Shown piece by piece: positions 1 to 12,500 of a stretch of 64,000 bases of DNA. A program made the translations under genes and the position numbers. The notes below the pieces were generated by a model. That model ran no database searches and was not told where the DNA came from. It saw only the letters and a program-made list of their open reading frames with translations. How positions within the stretch are numbered: position 1 is the stretch's first letter; each line of letters opens with the position of its first letter. Location of the stretch: positions 434,001 through 498,000 of the forward strand of contig JBLDXI010000016.1 in NCBI GenBank assembly GCA_047495785.1, written 5' to 3'. The stretch is from Lepidodermella squamata. Taxonomy: Eukaryota > Gastrotricha.

Positions 1-2
1 GT

Positions 3-831
3 ACCCCGAACGTTCCGCAAAACAGCTGTGAGTCCAAAAACGATGGGTCTCCTGACGAAGACGTTGATGGCTCCGCTCGGTCTTGCTCACCTATATTCGA
101 ACTACAGCTGGCGGCGCTTGGCGATAAATGTCCTATCTTCTTGCGGCTACCCGCAAATAAAATTGCCCTTCATGTTGGCCATTACAACACCTTTAGCATC
201 AACCGCTACGACGGTAATTTTCTTAATCATACATTTGCTGATCCTTCCATTTCACTGAAGAACTGAAGCCAGCTGCAAGAGATGCAGGCGAGCGTGTTTT
301 CGGCTGTTTTCGGTGACAGGCCAGTCGATGATGCCTTCGAGGACGCCAAAGAACTGGACTCTAGCGACGTCTCCGAGCCTCCTGCCGCTTCTTCCACTTC
401 TCTCGAGTTCGAACTGCTTGGGCTGCCAAGGCTGTTATCGCCTCTTCGTTCGCCTTTCGCTTCACCGCCTTCGATTCACCTGTTCAACCGCCTGCTTTCG
501 CTTCACCTGCTTGATCGCCTCCGGCTACGTCTCGGTGCTGCAAGTGCGAAAGCGTCAACGCCTCCAAGCCTGGCTGCCAGTAGCAGCGCTGGGCTTGCTG
601 ATTCGGCGGCTCCCGCATAAAAGCGGCGAGTTATCACCCTGCATGGCATCGCCAGAAATGCGCCGAACGTTGCGATTCATTTCCACGATGATGAAGACGA
701 CGAGGCGGAACCGCCATCATACGACATTGGCAAAACTTTAGATTTATTATTTAACGACCATCCACCCGAAGGTGCTCTCGGTCCGGATGTCAGAGTCACA
801 TAAAACATGATAAAATTGACAGTGCACAGAT
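3..831 (+). pseudogene. Frame-broken coding relic, no recognised family
   Basis: The first 830 bases look like former coding sequence. From base 3 one frame reads about 87 residues before a TGA near 264. The same frame then gives an acidic Ser/Pro-rich stretch (282-420), and after a TAA at 618 an acidic stretch ending at a stop near 800. Between 420 and 620 the plausible protein composition seems to move between frames. That part contains degenerate direct repeats built on a TTCGCTTCACC-like unit. I see no clear intron that would remove the stops. It could be the 3' part of a gene starting before the window, or an old transposon fragment. No domain was recognised, so no function is proposed. 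Confidence 0.25.
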
Positions 832-3082
832 CGGTAGATAATTTAAAATAATATTGTTTTCTATTTTTTATGAATAAGATGAATTGTTTTTTTTGTTTAA
901 ATTTTGCCGCGAATGACTCGTCTGAAGTTAGCTATGTGATGTTTCCGGAGTCAGAATTGAGTTTGTTTGGCGATTCGGACAGGCTCAGAGGGCGACCAAG
1001 GCCTTTGCTATAACAGACTATAAATTTAATGTAGTTATTTTGTAAGCTCACGTTCCCCATGAATCTAAGGGCCACCACAGGCCCACAAAACTCCCAGGGA
1101 TCCCAAGGCTCACTAGGCTCCGAGGCTCAAGGCTCGAGGCTCAAATCTCAGTGATTCAGAGACACTCAAAAGGCTTCCTAGGATCTGTCTAAGAGAAAGA
1201 GTACAAAACAACCTGTGGAAAAACCTGTGAAACAGAAGAAAGCAAGCAAGTTAGGTACATCAAATTCTCACATTTGTTACCAGCTTCCCTGTGTAAAAAA
1301 CGACAGAACCACGGATTAAGTTAGAGTATTTTGGCATGATCATCCGCGTGATATAAAAAAAATTCCGAAAATTCCTTTTTATTATTGAGACGTCCCATTC
1401 GTTGAATGGATGGGCCGAAGCCATGGGTCCCGAATGAGCGCTCTTAGGGTCGCTTGTTGGGGTCTCTTGAGGACAGCTCGGTAGCGATACAAAAATTGAA
1501 ATATTACAAACAAATAAGTTAATTTTTGCGACAACTCAAGAGTGACAAGCGGGCCGGATAGGTCGTCAGTAAAATTAATTATTTAAAAATTAATTTAATT
1601 AAGCATGGGTCAAAATATGTGCACCATTAAAAAGGAGGTTATATTTATATAGCAATAAATGTACGCGTCTTAGCACTGAATTTTTTGGCTGATGCCCTCC
1701 CTGAACCTAGGATTTTTATCAAAGCAACCTAGTACCCAAAGCTAGGAAATTTATTGATTTGTTGGGTTCGAAGACGGCTCGAAAAAATAACTGATTTGTA
1801 AAATCGATATTTGGAATCAATCACGGCTCTGCAAGCTGAAGAATTACTCGTAAGCTGGCTGCTTATAGTGAAATACGCGTAATATGAAGATCTATCAGTT
1901 AGGTTTGATAGTAAAAACAATTAGATTCCAGAAATTCGAAGAACCATATTTAGTGGAAATCTAGTGCTGGAGTCTCGAAATTAGCGCTGGAACCCTGAAT
2001 TTGGGGTGCGCACTTGGCACACCCTATTTAGAATGAGTCGAATATCAGCTCAAATTTCGACTCGATTTCCTACCCGAAGCAGAGAGCATCAACGATCAGC
2101 GAAATTAATCTCCACATTTTGCGCGGCGATCCCGATATCGGCTCTGAGTTGAAAGTTAAAAGTTTTGAACAAGTTGAAAGCAATTTAGCTGTGTTTTATT
2201 TTGATTTCTTTGGTCAATACATAAATCCTTTTAAAGGGCGAGTTTTTATTCAAGAGTAGTGCAAGAGTCTAGTATCAAAGTAGTGCAGTTAATGCTGGGT
2301 AATAACGTCATCAAATCACAGAATGGCGTTCAATTTCATTTTGGAAAAAATTGAAAACATTTATTCACTTTATTTTCACAAAATTTCATTTACGTATGGA
2401 AATGTGAATTTTGATAATTAAAATTTCACCGTAATTCGCGTTTATTGATTTATTTCGAATATTGGATTAGAAATTTTTTTAAATCTTCAAAAATTAAGGC
2501 AGAGCAGTATTTCATATAGTAGCCTCTTTGTTGTGATTAAATAAATGTCAATTAATTATGCACATTCAAAAGGCCGTTTATATCGATGTGATACTGAATC
2601 ATTGTCGTTATATTATATCAAAAATCAGATTGATAATAATCATCTGTAGTCGAAAAGGCTTTAAAAACATGGTTGATTCTGAGATCAATTCCAGGGCAAA
2701 AATGGGGCAAACTAGTCAATTTTCTAATAGCCGTATCGCTTTTTTCAAGGTTAACGTTCCATGTTATTGATATTCATTGCCCTATTTTCTACAAAGACAA
2801 GTTGTTTCAGTTTAAACGGACTTGGTCGCGTGCTATAACCACAACAACAACAACATAGCGCTATCTATATTTGTTAATTGTTGAATGCTGCGCCGTCGCG
2901 GGCTCATCCAAACTTCTAGGCCAATTGACTATCATTCGTATCACTTTTATTTTTCTATTGAATACAGTTTTTCCTCACATAAAGGTGTAAAAATTACAGC
3001 AATTTTCCCCACATTTCTAAAAGTATGTTCTCGTTATTCTGGCGCGATCAAATTTATTGATAATTTTCTGATTTGTTTGTAG
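832..3082. other. Intergenic, no gene seen
   Basis: This stretch is AT-rich with no convincing exon. A short degenerate run of GGCTC-type words lies at 1080-1150. Short open frames at 1729-1920 and 2558-2858 have low-complexity or random composition and no splice context that supports them. Confidence 0.5.
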
Positions 3083-6000
3083 ATGAAAATGGCCAAGTCG
3101 GCGCCAATCGTTTTCATCGTGGCTTTTGCATCGCTAATAAATGATGTTACTTATTCTCAGGTAGGAATTTCGATGCACCTGCTTTTGTTATTTTTTATCA
3201 ATGATTTTTTAGCCAATATTCGGAAATCAAACCGAAGAAACAAAGGCAGAAGTGAAGCGAATTTTGTGCCAACTCGATTGCAAAATTGCACAGGACCACG
3301 GCCAGGAATGTGTAAGTAGAGATAATTCCCTATATTAAAAAGTGACTGGAATTGCTTCCATGGGAGTATTTTCTAAAAAATGGCGGCATTTATAATTCTT
3401 ATATCGCAAATTTTAATTAGCTTGACATTGCGCACGGGCGCGCTCAAGGCGCGATCGAGGCCATAATAATCTTTGAGCAACGAGCCGCAGCCAATAGGAG
3501 CGCGGAGGAATCACCGGCGAGCCGGAAAATGTGCAATAATTTTATATAGAGCTATTTTTATGGCCATTTTTAATTTTGCTAATTTTTAAAAGGAAATTTA
3601 AATATTTTTTTAAAATTAAGCCAACCGGGAATTTTCTATCCTTGATTCGTGATATAACTGCGACGAAAATTGAAATTTACAGGAATAACCTTGGCTCTCA
3701 TTTTAGAAGTTCTGATTTCTCTCCGAGTATTTTCTTCGCTTGCGTTACTCATGGGACACGGGACACGCTGTAGAATAAAATGATTTACTAGGTATTAGTT
3801 TCATTTTACCGCTTTTCGGTACATTTTTATTTAATATTTAATAATCTAATTCAGTGGTTCTCAAACCCCGTTTTTCCGGCCGCATGCAGCCGGCGAGGCC
3901 CACTTTGGCGGCCGGCAGAGGTCAACCTATCTCTTGCATTGCGTGCGGCCGGAAGACTCTTTCAAGGAGAACAGTCCAGGGTTTCACATAATTTGTGCAC
4001 ATTTTTAGCAAAATTCGACGTATCCGAAAGATAAATAGCCATAAATTTCTTACAAGTTTCTCGCTTCGCTCGCTGATTCACTTTCAAATCTTTCACTAAG
4101 GAGAAGCCCCGGACGCAATAATCAACTTGTTCGCAAAAAAAACAGCCTGCTAGGCAATTACACAGCTCTAGACTCCCCTTCGAAGTGTCTACTGCACGAA
4201 TCGATTACGGCCTAGCCCGCCTCAGTTACCGCGGGCAATTTTAAAATGAGTCGCGGAAGGGTACGTGGGATCGCGAGAGTCGCGTCGAGAAACACTCAAA
4301 GCCCACTTTGAACGCATTTTTAGCCCATTTTCAGAAAGAATTCTTGAAAAATATCGCTTCGCTCGCTCGGTTAATTAATGTTTGGAGTTTAGAGACCAAA
4401 TATTAATTGGCCAAAATCTTACATAAAATTTATTTCACTTTTGACTTTTTGAGAGTGTTAGGTAGCGACTTCAGTTGAATCACCAATCTGCGGCCGCGTA
4501 AACATTCAGTCATGAACCACTGCTCAAACCCTAATTTAAGACTCTAATTTAAGAACCAATCTGCTTAAAAGCGCACTCGAAAACTTCAATTCTCGATTAT
4601 TGAGGCGTGCGGCCGGGAAGGTCCTATTTTATCATTACAAGCGGCCGGTTGAGGGTTCAAGAGGCAATGCGGCCGGAAAGGTCGACAGCCGGCCGCCATT
4701 TTTGACCTGGAGCGAAAATAGTTTGAGAACCACTGATCTAATTTTTGAACCATATCGACGTCCATTTTACTAAAATTTATCTAAATTGCCTGTTTGACCT
4801 CATTTAAGACAATTTCTTGTCAAACCTTAACAAAATTTGGCTGAAAACGACAAAATAAGGCAAAAATAAAAAGAAATTGTTGGCGAAATCGATTGATTTT
4901 TGCCCAAATTCGATTGCGCAACAGTAGAGCTAGAAAAATCGTGAATTACTTTTCAGGCTGTTTCTCGTTTGAACCGCGCTAAATTTGAGCAGAATAATTT
5001 GTCTTTCGTCTCCATATCACTGTTATCGAAGCCGAGCTTGAGTTCAATCAATTTTTAGTAGATACTATAGTATTATAGAGTAGGCTATGAGAGTAGGAGT
5101 CTATATTTTCGTGTAGCACGAAATATATATCGTTTCCCTATATATTATATATCGTTAGCGGCGCGCCAAAACAACCACTTTACTATTTATAGATTTTATA
5201 TGGATAGTACGATCGAGAGTAGAAAAAAATCAGTGCTCAAATGGCCTATCGTACTTTACTTTCGGCGACTTCAAGTACGATCGAATGAATCATCTAAGTG
5301 GTTGTTTTGGCGCCGCTAACGATATATTTTCTCTGTATCTTCGTCCCATTTTGTTTTAATTTAAAAATCAGATTAAAATAAAATATACCTCTATGTGGTA
5401 TATTTTAACTATTTGTACAAAATTATGTGGTAAATTATGTGGTAGTACTTATTTCCTATGGGTGTAAATTTTCCTACCATCAATTTTGGGGTTTTCACCA
5501 TCAAACCCTAACCAGGAAAACCCCGAAAATGCGTGAAATAACAAAGTTCGATTAGAAATTATGTAAAAAGTTGATATACAAGTACCACATGACTATGTGC
5601 AAATAGGCAATTCGTTAATATTTGTGAAATTAGCATAAAAAATTTTTTTTGAGAGTAAAATAAGAAATTCTGTTTGATAATTAATTTTGATTTTTTATAC
5701 AGGTTACATGCGATAATTATGTCGTAAAAGACCCGACGCTGATTGTCGAGACTGCAATGGCCTACTATCAGAACTACGCGAATCAAAGCAGCGATTCGCC
5801 ATTTCTAGCTGCTTCTGACACTCTTGCTTGGCAGCTGCCGATAAAAATCTATTTCTACGACACTGCGACAAGTCAGTTTTCTTTGTGTATATTTAGCGAG
5901 TTGTTCCGTCATTTTACATTCATTTTACATTAGACGATGTAGAATTCCAAGCGCGGGTCATCGAGGCATTGGAGCTGTACAAACGCGAGACATGCATCAA

Positions 6001-8681
6001 CTACACAATTGCCACCAACTATGCAGCGACAAATCTATTTGTCGTTAGATCATATAGGTATTGTTTTCAAACTGTGAAAACCAAGAGTTAATACTGAAAT
6101 ATCTAATGTCTGTTTTTAGCACGACTTATATTACCCTGGATCCTGGATATCGGGGAGATTGGCAGGTACTTCACTTGCGCCTGGAGGTAAGATTTCGAAA
6201 ATACACACAAGTTCACAGGTCCTTTGAATTTATATTAATTGTTCCGCTTTCATTATAATATGAGAAAAATTATAAATTTTACGAAACTTAAAATAGTGAC
6301 CCCCCAAACCCCGAATTTCGGGGGTCCTCAGGGATTTTTTGCTATTTGAGCTCATCCACAGTCGAACATTTAAAAAATTTCGAACATTTTCAAGTTTTTA
6401 TTTCTTTCTGAAAACTATCTTGAAGGTAGACTTGGATATCGGCTTTTTCCTTGCAACTAGCAAATTCGCTTCTCATTTCCAGGGTCGATCGCACTCGGCC
6501 TGTAGACCATGCGGAGCAATATCATGATTAGAGATGGCGACACTTCGAAAATAGGCTTTTTCCGCCAATAAAAACCCAGATATTTTCGTATTAATGCTTA
6601 ATGCCGTTGGTATTGCGATTAATTAGGATCTCATCAGCATTATCTAAAATTCATGAATGCAAAATGTTAAAAACATATTCGCTACTATAGTCAATATATT
6701 TTATTCTCAAAGGGCATACATCGATCTCTGGGTGCCATTATGGGATTGGTGAGTTTCGAAATCGCTGTGAGAAGTAGCTATGATATAATTCTTCCGGTGT
6801 TTTTCAGCGTTTCGAACACACTCGACCCGACCGCGGTCAATACATTGATATAATGAGTAACCAGTGGTAACTTGCGCATGCTCCTTGTCTCATTTTTCTT
6901 AGAATTGTTTACTGCTCAAGGTGGCCGATGACCGTGGTCTATCAAGGGGAACATGGCGTTCCGTTCGACTACGCTTCCGTGACAATGGCGCATCCTTCTG
7001 AAGATAACGGAGATTTTGCGCCAAAGGACTGGCGTTTTGTCGGAGCTATGAATGCGAAATACCCTTCCTTCAACAACTTGAAGACCCTGAATATGGTGTA
7101 CGATTGCCTAGGTGAGTTAGTTCAGGGAATTGAAAATAAGCCTGATTTGAGCCATTGAGCCTCTTGTGATGGAGAGATTCTTGACTTAACGATTTTTCAG
7201 CTCGTTGCAGTGGCCCAGCACCCGACTGTAAATACGGCGGCTACCGCGATCCTAAGGCCTGCGATCGATGCAAGTGCCCGCCTGGTTTCGGCGGCCCGAC
7301 CTGTGAAGCCTCGCCTCCTTTTGCCGGCGAAACATGCGGCGGTGTGATCAACCTTCCTCATTGTACTACGATCGAAATCAAATCACCAAACTATCCCAAC
7401 AACTACACTGCAGGCAGTAGCTGTACCTGGTGGGTCGTGGGTTCCAAGGTATCTTCTTGATCTTCTTGATTTTTCCCCTCAAGATGTGCTCATCTTGCTT
7501 CCATCGATTAGCCTGGAATAGTTTTCGGATTCAGCGAGAGACCGGATCTCACTAAGGGCGTCAGTTAGTTTTAATTCCATTAATCGGGAGATATAAAAAT
7601 TGTCACTCAATTTTTTCGCAGCGGAGTCCGGCTTTGCAACGTATAATGATGCATGTATCGATTACGTTGAATTTCGCAATCCAGTAGATGGAACGTTGCC
7701 TTACCCCCGCTTCTGCTCGTATGGTGTCAATTCTGGTAAAATTTACGAAACCAATGGTACGAAAGCGATAGTCACCTTCAAATCAAACTCGCCGAATCCT
7801 GGCAAAGGATTCCGTCTACTCGCTCGATCAAGTTGCCCCACGGACAATGTACAAGAGTTGACGTTATCGCCGATCGGCTACGACTATGAGGGCAGAGCGT
7901 CGGTTACCTCTAACGGCCTTGCTTGCCTCAATTGGCCAAATCTGCATTGGATGAACGATTTTTACCAGCTTCTGAAGTTTCCGAGGGCTGACCTCAGCCG
8001 GTCGCTGAACTACGTTCGAAATCTCGACTCCCTACCTCCTGGTCCTTGCTGCAACACTGCAAGCGGCAATCAGTGCGTTAATATGTCGTCCACTCCTATC
8101 TGTACGTTCACATTTTGGACAATTATTGGTGAGGGTTTCTCCAGGATCTTGAACTGTTTTAGTCAGCTTCAGAGTATAAAATGCGCTGCGCCAAAACCAT
8201 TGCTGTTGAAATTATTTTAAATTGAATAAACCAAATGCCTTCTTGGTTTTGCACTAACATGTTTACATTTCTCCTGCTCTGCAGCCTCGACTGACAATAT
8301 CCGCTTCCGATGCGGTTCCCTCGCCACAAAGCGATTCACAGCTTGCCGTCGGCTGTGCGACACCGCCACTGAATTCACTTTCCTAAGCTTTGGCACGGTT
8401 TACGAAGACAAATGCTCAACCGCGGTATCATGACCTCAATTTTCATAATATTCAGTAATTATTCAGGAAACATTATTTTCAGACAGCCAGGAAGTGCTAC
8501 TCAGCCGGCAGAGGTCTCAGATGTGACGGCAAGTGCGATGCTACTGAGTTGGAAGTATGTTAATGAACATAGCGATTCCAATTGTCATGTTTTTTGTCCT
8601 CTGAATTACTAGGTCGACCGTTACAACAAGTACTTTCCGTTCGCTAAGAACATCGACCTCTGCTTGGGATTGATCAAGTGA
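3083..8681 (+). CDS. Secreted astacin-EGF-CUB protein with a destroyed zinc site (pseudoenzyme)
   Basis: I read 14 exons: 3083-3160, 3213-3311, 5703-5871, 5934-6057, 6120-6186, 6713-6748, 6808-6866, 6921-7111, 7201-7448, 7512-7563, 7622-8101, 8285-8424, 8483-8554 and 8613-8681, giving 627 residues. It opens with a signal peptide; an acceptor (TTTGTAG) abuts the ATG, suggesting trans-splicing. The astacin domain covers roughly residues 65-270 and keeps TCINY, EHTRPDRGQY and PFDYASV. An EGF-like segment (CKCPPGFGGPTC), a CUB domain starting near CGGVI, and a Cys-rich tail follow. This order is that of nematode NAS metalloproteases. The site that should be HExxHxxGxxH reads RSLGAIMGLRF at residues 183-193, so all three zinc-binding His and the catalytic Glu are gone. 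The Met-turn Tyr is also lost (SVTMAH). The 6866/6921 junction is the least certain part: the stronger acceptor at 6902 would create TGA. Confidence 0.8.
3852..4735. mobile_element. Non-autonomous hAT element, 884 bp, in the second intron of the astacin gene
   Basis: The ends are CAGTGGTTCTCAAAC and its reverse complement GTTTGAGAACCACTG, which is the classic hAT (Charlie-type) terminus. Direct 8-bp copies of ATCTAATT flank it (3844-3851 and 4736-4743), as hAT insertion produces. The inside is rich in GCGGCCGG words and TCGCTTCGCTCGCT and has no transposase reading frame, so it must have been moved by an enzyme supplied elsewhere. Confidence 0.92.
5147..5326. mobile_element. Small MITE with ~31-bp inverted ends
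   Basis: A sequence at 5147-5180 containing ATCGTTAGCGGCGCGCCAAA is repeated in inverted orientation at 5296-5326, differing by a 2-bp indel. The 115-base interior is non-coding and has a second small inverted pair around GTACGATCGA. It lies in the second intron of the astacin gene. The surroundings are AT-rich, so the target duplication cannot be read with confidence. Confidence 0.7.
6340..6535 (+). pseudogene. Decayed duplicate of an astacin exon inside the intron
   Basis: Bases 6480-6530 (acceptor-like CATTTCCAG followed by GGTCGATCGCACTCGGCC) resemble the true exon at 6802-6850 that encodes RFEHTRPDRGQYID, but with indels and in-frame stops. This points to an old local duplication of the catalytic-site exon, one copy of which decayed. 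The similarity is short and judged by eye. Confidence 0.4.
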
Positions 8682-9364
8682 GCTAAAAACATTCCATGAG
8701 ACGAAAGCTTCGCAAATGATTGCTAACGAAATATTGAATGCGCTTCATTATCACAAATTTTCAGATTAATTTGTGTTTCTTTCTTCGCGTAAGAAATCAG
8801 AAATATTCCTATGATATCCTGTTAGTAAAACTCCAAATACAGTGACAGTTGTGTAAACCGGACCGGTATAAACCGGACGGATTTGGGGCTCGAAGTCTGG
8901 TTTATGCAATAGAAAGGCCAATTTTCTATATAATTTTAAATTTTGAAGGAAGTGCCAGCACCTGCCTGACAGAAGTAGCCTTGACATTTTGAAAAAAGTT
9001 AACTTCCAAATTATTGCGAATATTGCTGAGTATGTTGATTATTTATGTGTTAAAATTGTCGATTCCGTACTCAACAACTATTACTTGGCTTGTAAAACTT
9101 GAAAGTTACAAGAATTTCACGCGGTATTTGCTATACCGGACTCCGGCTGGTTTTAAATAATTCGGACTTTCTCTAAACCGGAAGATTTTTAATGGCATGA
9201 CCTTAGTCCGGTTTAGACAACTTTCACTGTACCATTTTGCTCAATAAAACATATTTATTTCTCCTGATGACGCTATCTTGCTTGTTTCTCAATACCTGTC
9301 GCATACATGAGACGTACCAGGAAGCGGCTGCTTCGAAGCTCCTGTTATCCCAGGTTGCGTAAAA
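8682..9364. other. Intergenic containing one MITE
   Basis: The stretch between the astacin gene and its paralogue fragment has no exon I can support. Most of it is the TA-flanked MITE at 8840-9229. Confidence 0.6.
8840..9229. mobile_element. Pogo/Tigger-like MITE, 390 bp, TA-flanked
   Basis: The left end is CAGTGACAGTTGTGTAAACC and the right end is its near-perfect inverted match. TA stands on each side (8838-8839 and 9230-9231). CAGT termini with a TA duplication fit the pogo/Tigger branch of Tc1/mariner. Several CCGG-containing words recur inside, and there is no transposase frame. Confidence 0.82.
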
Positions 9365-9560
9365 AGCGTAAATCGAACACGCCTAATCCTGGCAAAGGCT
9401 TTCGTCTACTCGCTCGGTCGAGCTGCCCAACGGACAATATTCAAGAGTTGACGCTATCGCCGATCAGCTACGACAGCGAGGGCAGGGTGTCAGTTGCGTC
9501 TAACAACCGAATTTGCCTCAATTGGCCAGGCCTGCACTGGATGATTGCGCGAACCAACCC
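9365..9560 (+). pseudogene. Fragment of an astacin-gene paralogue (CUB end and start of the Cys-rich tail)
   Basis: The translation of 9370-9545 matches the exon at 7622-8101 closely, sharing for example NPGKGFRLLARSSCPTDN and QELTLSPI, with scattered substitutions. It starts abruptly inside the exon and, just after the codons for LHWM, runs into the repeat beginning GATTGCGCGAACC. It is a truncated paralogue, not an expressed exon of the upstream gene, which has its own complete ending. Confidence 0.75.
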
Positions 9561-12500
9561 GATAGGGTTCCCCTAGCGGCGGAGCCGCAGCCTGAACCGG
9601 AGGTCCAGCGCCTCTCTCTCAACTTCGCCGGTCGAGGCGACAATGGTAGAGGCGTTTTGCGCTGGACGAAAAACGAAGCTAGGGGAACGAATTTTCACGA
9701 TAAAAATATGGAAAAATAAGTCGTAGATAGATCTTTTTTTAAACCTCTGTATAAAAACTTTCCAGCTGTTTTCATCGGGCGGTTAATTTTTGGCGAATTT
9801 TTATTCATAAAAAAACTACCCAACTGCTAATTAATATTCATGAGCTGCTTACGCCGCCGTCTGGGTCACGGTTACCGGCACCCTCATGACCGAGGTTAAT
9901 TACCTCACACGCGAGAGCCGGGTCGTTGCTGAGTGACTCTTCAAAATTTCAATTTAAAACCAGTTTGGCGGCCCTCCCTGGGGGGAGGGCTGCATCAGTG
10001 ACATTCTACGAAAAATTCTGCATCGAACAGTCTAAATTTGGACGCTAGGCGATAAACGGTTGATTTTCTATTGAATTTACAAGTTGCGCGCACTTGAAAA
10101 AGTGGCCCTCACTAAGTGTGTGTAACATTTTCAGGGCGCGTATGACACCCAGATACGTGCAGAATTTGTCGTTACACAGTCGGATTTTCAGATAATAGGA
10201 AGGACCGCCAATTTTTTGGTACCAAAACCGCCGCGAGATTCGACAGATTTCCTCTGACTAGAGCGTTTAGCGCGCGATTGATTTTTAGTGAAAATTTAAA
10301 TTTCATTTTTTTCGAGTTTCGTCAATTCTTTTGACACCTCATCCTGGTAGCGCTCGTGTTTGAATGAACGTAGAATGTAGCAAATTTTCCGCTGAATTTT
10401 TAGAGACCGGCCGCGTTATTGTAGCCCTCATGGTTGCGGAGCTATAAGAGGCGCGGTAAATCGCGTTTTTAACCTATTTTTAGCGCGCCGGCGGCACTCA
10501 CACACACACTCTTAGTTTATTTCTGTCAAATTTAACCACATGCAGCAGTCTTGTGCGCACATACAAATCATGCAATCCCACGTAAATTTTCAAGACGAAT
10601 CGAACGAGACCACACCCATCGCCGTAGCACTCACAGTTATTTGCCTATAGAAGACGCGGTCCATCCACCTTAAAATTTCAAAATTTCGATGTTTTTGAGT
10701 TTTTTTCACGAGATTTTGGAAGAGTCCCTGTGTAATAAAGCAACCATTTCCAGTACAAAGTTTGACGGGCTTTCGAACGGTGAAAACCGCATGTCAACAC
10801 CTATCACGGTTGTTTGCCTATAAGCCTCGCGGTAAAATGTGAGATAAAAATCAAAGCAAGTAAATTTCGAAATTTCGCTTTTATATTTACGGGTCATATT
10901 TTACTGCGACATCAGTGACGAATTTTCATGAGACATAGGTTATTCGAGGCGCCCTACTTGATGGTACATGCCTCACATTCACAAGACACACCCATTTGAT
11001 GCCACGCCCAAGCCGAAGTCAATTTGTTTAATTTTGTTGACCAACTTTGCACTCTCATGTTCATCATTTTCTTCATTCGCGCTGTTATATTATTGATTCT
11101 AACGCTTAGAGCATAGTAGACTGGCCAATTTGAGACCAGGCTGGTCGTTGTAGCTCTTTTATTCACGGCGCTATTTATCGCGCGGGTAAATTTTACATTT
11201 TTTCGAATTTTGTCAATTTGTTTGACACCTCACTCTGGCAGCGCTCGTGTGTGAATGCACCTTAAATGTAGCAAATTTTCCACTGAATTTTTAGAGACCA
11301 GACTCATCATCGTAGCCCTATGGTTACGGAGCTATAAGAGGCGCGGTAAATGGCGTTTTTCAGCCTATTTTTAGCGCGCCGGCGGCGCTCACACACTCAC
11401 TCAGGGTCAATTTCGGTCAAATATTAAGCACAGGCAGCAGTCTTGTGTGCTAATAGACATTGCTTACGCCGACGTAGAATTACAAGACGAATCGAATGAG
11501 ACTAGGCCCATTGTCGTAGGCATCATAGTTTTTTGTCTATAGTAGGCGCGGCCGATCCACCTTAAAATTTCAAAATTTCGACGTTTTTGAGAATTGTTTA
11601 ACGACGACTAGGAATAGCCCGGTGTATTAAAATAACTATATCAAGTACAGAATTTGACGGGCTTTCGAGGGGTGAAAACCGCATGTCAACACCTGTCACA
11701 GTTTTTTGCCAAAAGGCCACGCGGTATAATTTGAGATAAAAAACAAAGCCAGTCAATTTTGAAATTTCGCTCCATCAATTCTCTGTATTATTAAACAGCA
11801 AATTCATTTACGAATATTCATGAGAAATAGGTAATTGGAGGCGCCCTCATAAAAAGTATAAACCCCACATTTACAGGACGCACCCATTTGACGCCACACC
11901 CTCGGAATCAAATTTTTTTCAATTTGTTGACAAACTTTGCACTCTCATTTTTTCATTCAGCGAACTTACGCTGGTATATTAATGATTCTAACGTGTAGAG
12001 CATTGTCAGCTAATAATTTTGAGACCAGGCTGGTTTTTGTGGCTGCCGTATTTATGACGATATTAACCGCGCGGTATTGCATATTTTTAGTGCACGCACT
12101 CACAGTCAGGCTTTCTCACTTGCATTTTTGACCTGTATGCAATATTTGTGCGCAAGATTAATTGCAACCATCCTGTGCAGAACAATGCGAGGAATCGAAC
12201 GAGACTACGCCCATCATCGTAGCACTCATAGTTTTGTGCCTATATGAGGCGCGGTAGAACGTGTTTCGATACACCATAAAAATTGGAAATTTCGATATTT
12301 CGATGTTTTTGCCACGCCGTCGTAATATAATAACTATTCCTACTACAACATTTCACGGGCAATCTTATGGTGAAAGCCGAATGTCAATTCGAAATTTTAA
12401 GGTGGATCAACCGCGCCTATTATAGATTCAAAACTACGATGGCTACGACTATGGGACTAGTCTCGTTCGATTCTTCTTGAAATTCTACATCGTACAGTGT

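Noticed and set aside
6120-6187. Alternative frame in the fifth astacin exon (containing GRLAGTSLAPG) that also resembles the family
   Set aside because: Exon phases on both sides force the frame ending HLRLE; the other frame would not join to its neighbours.
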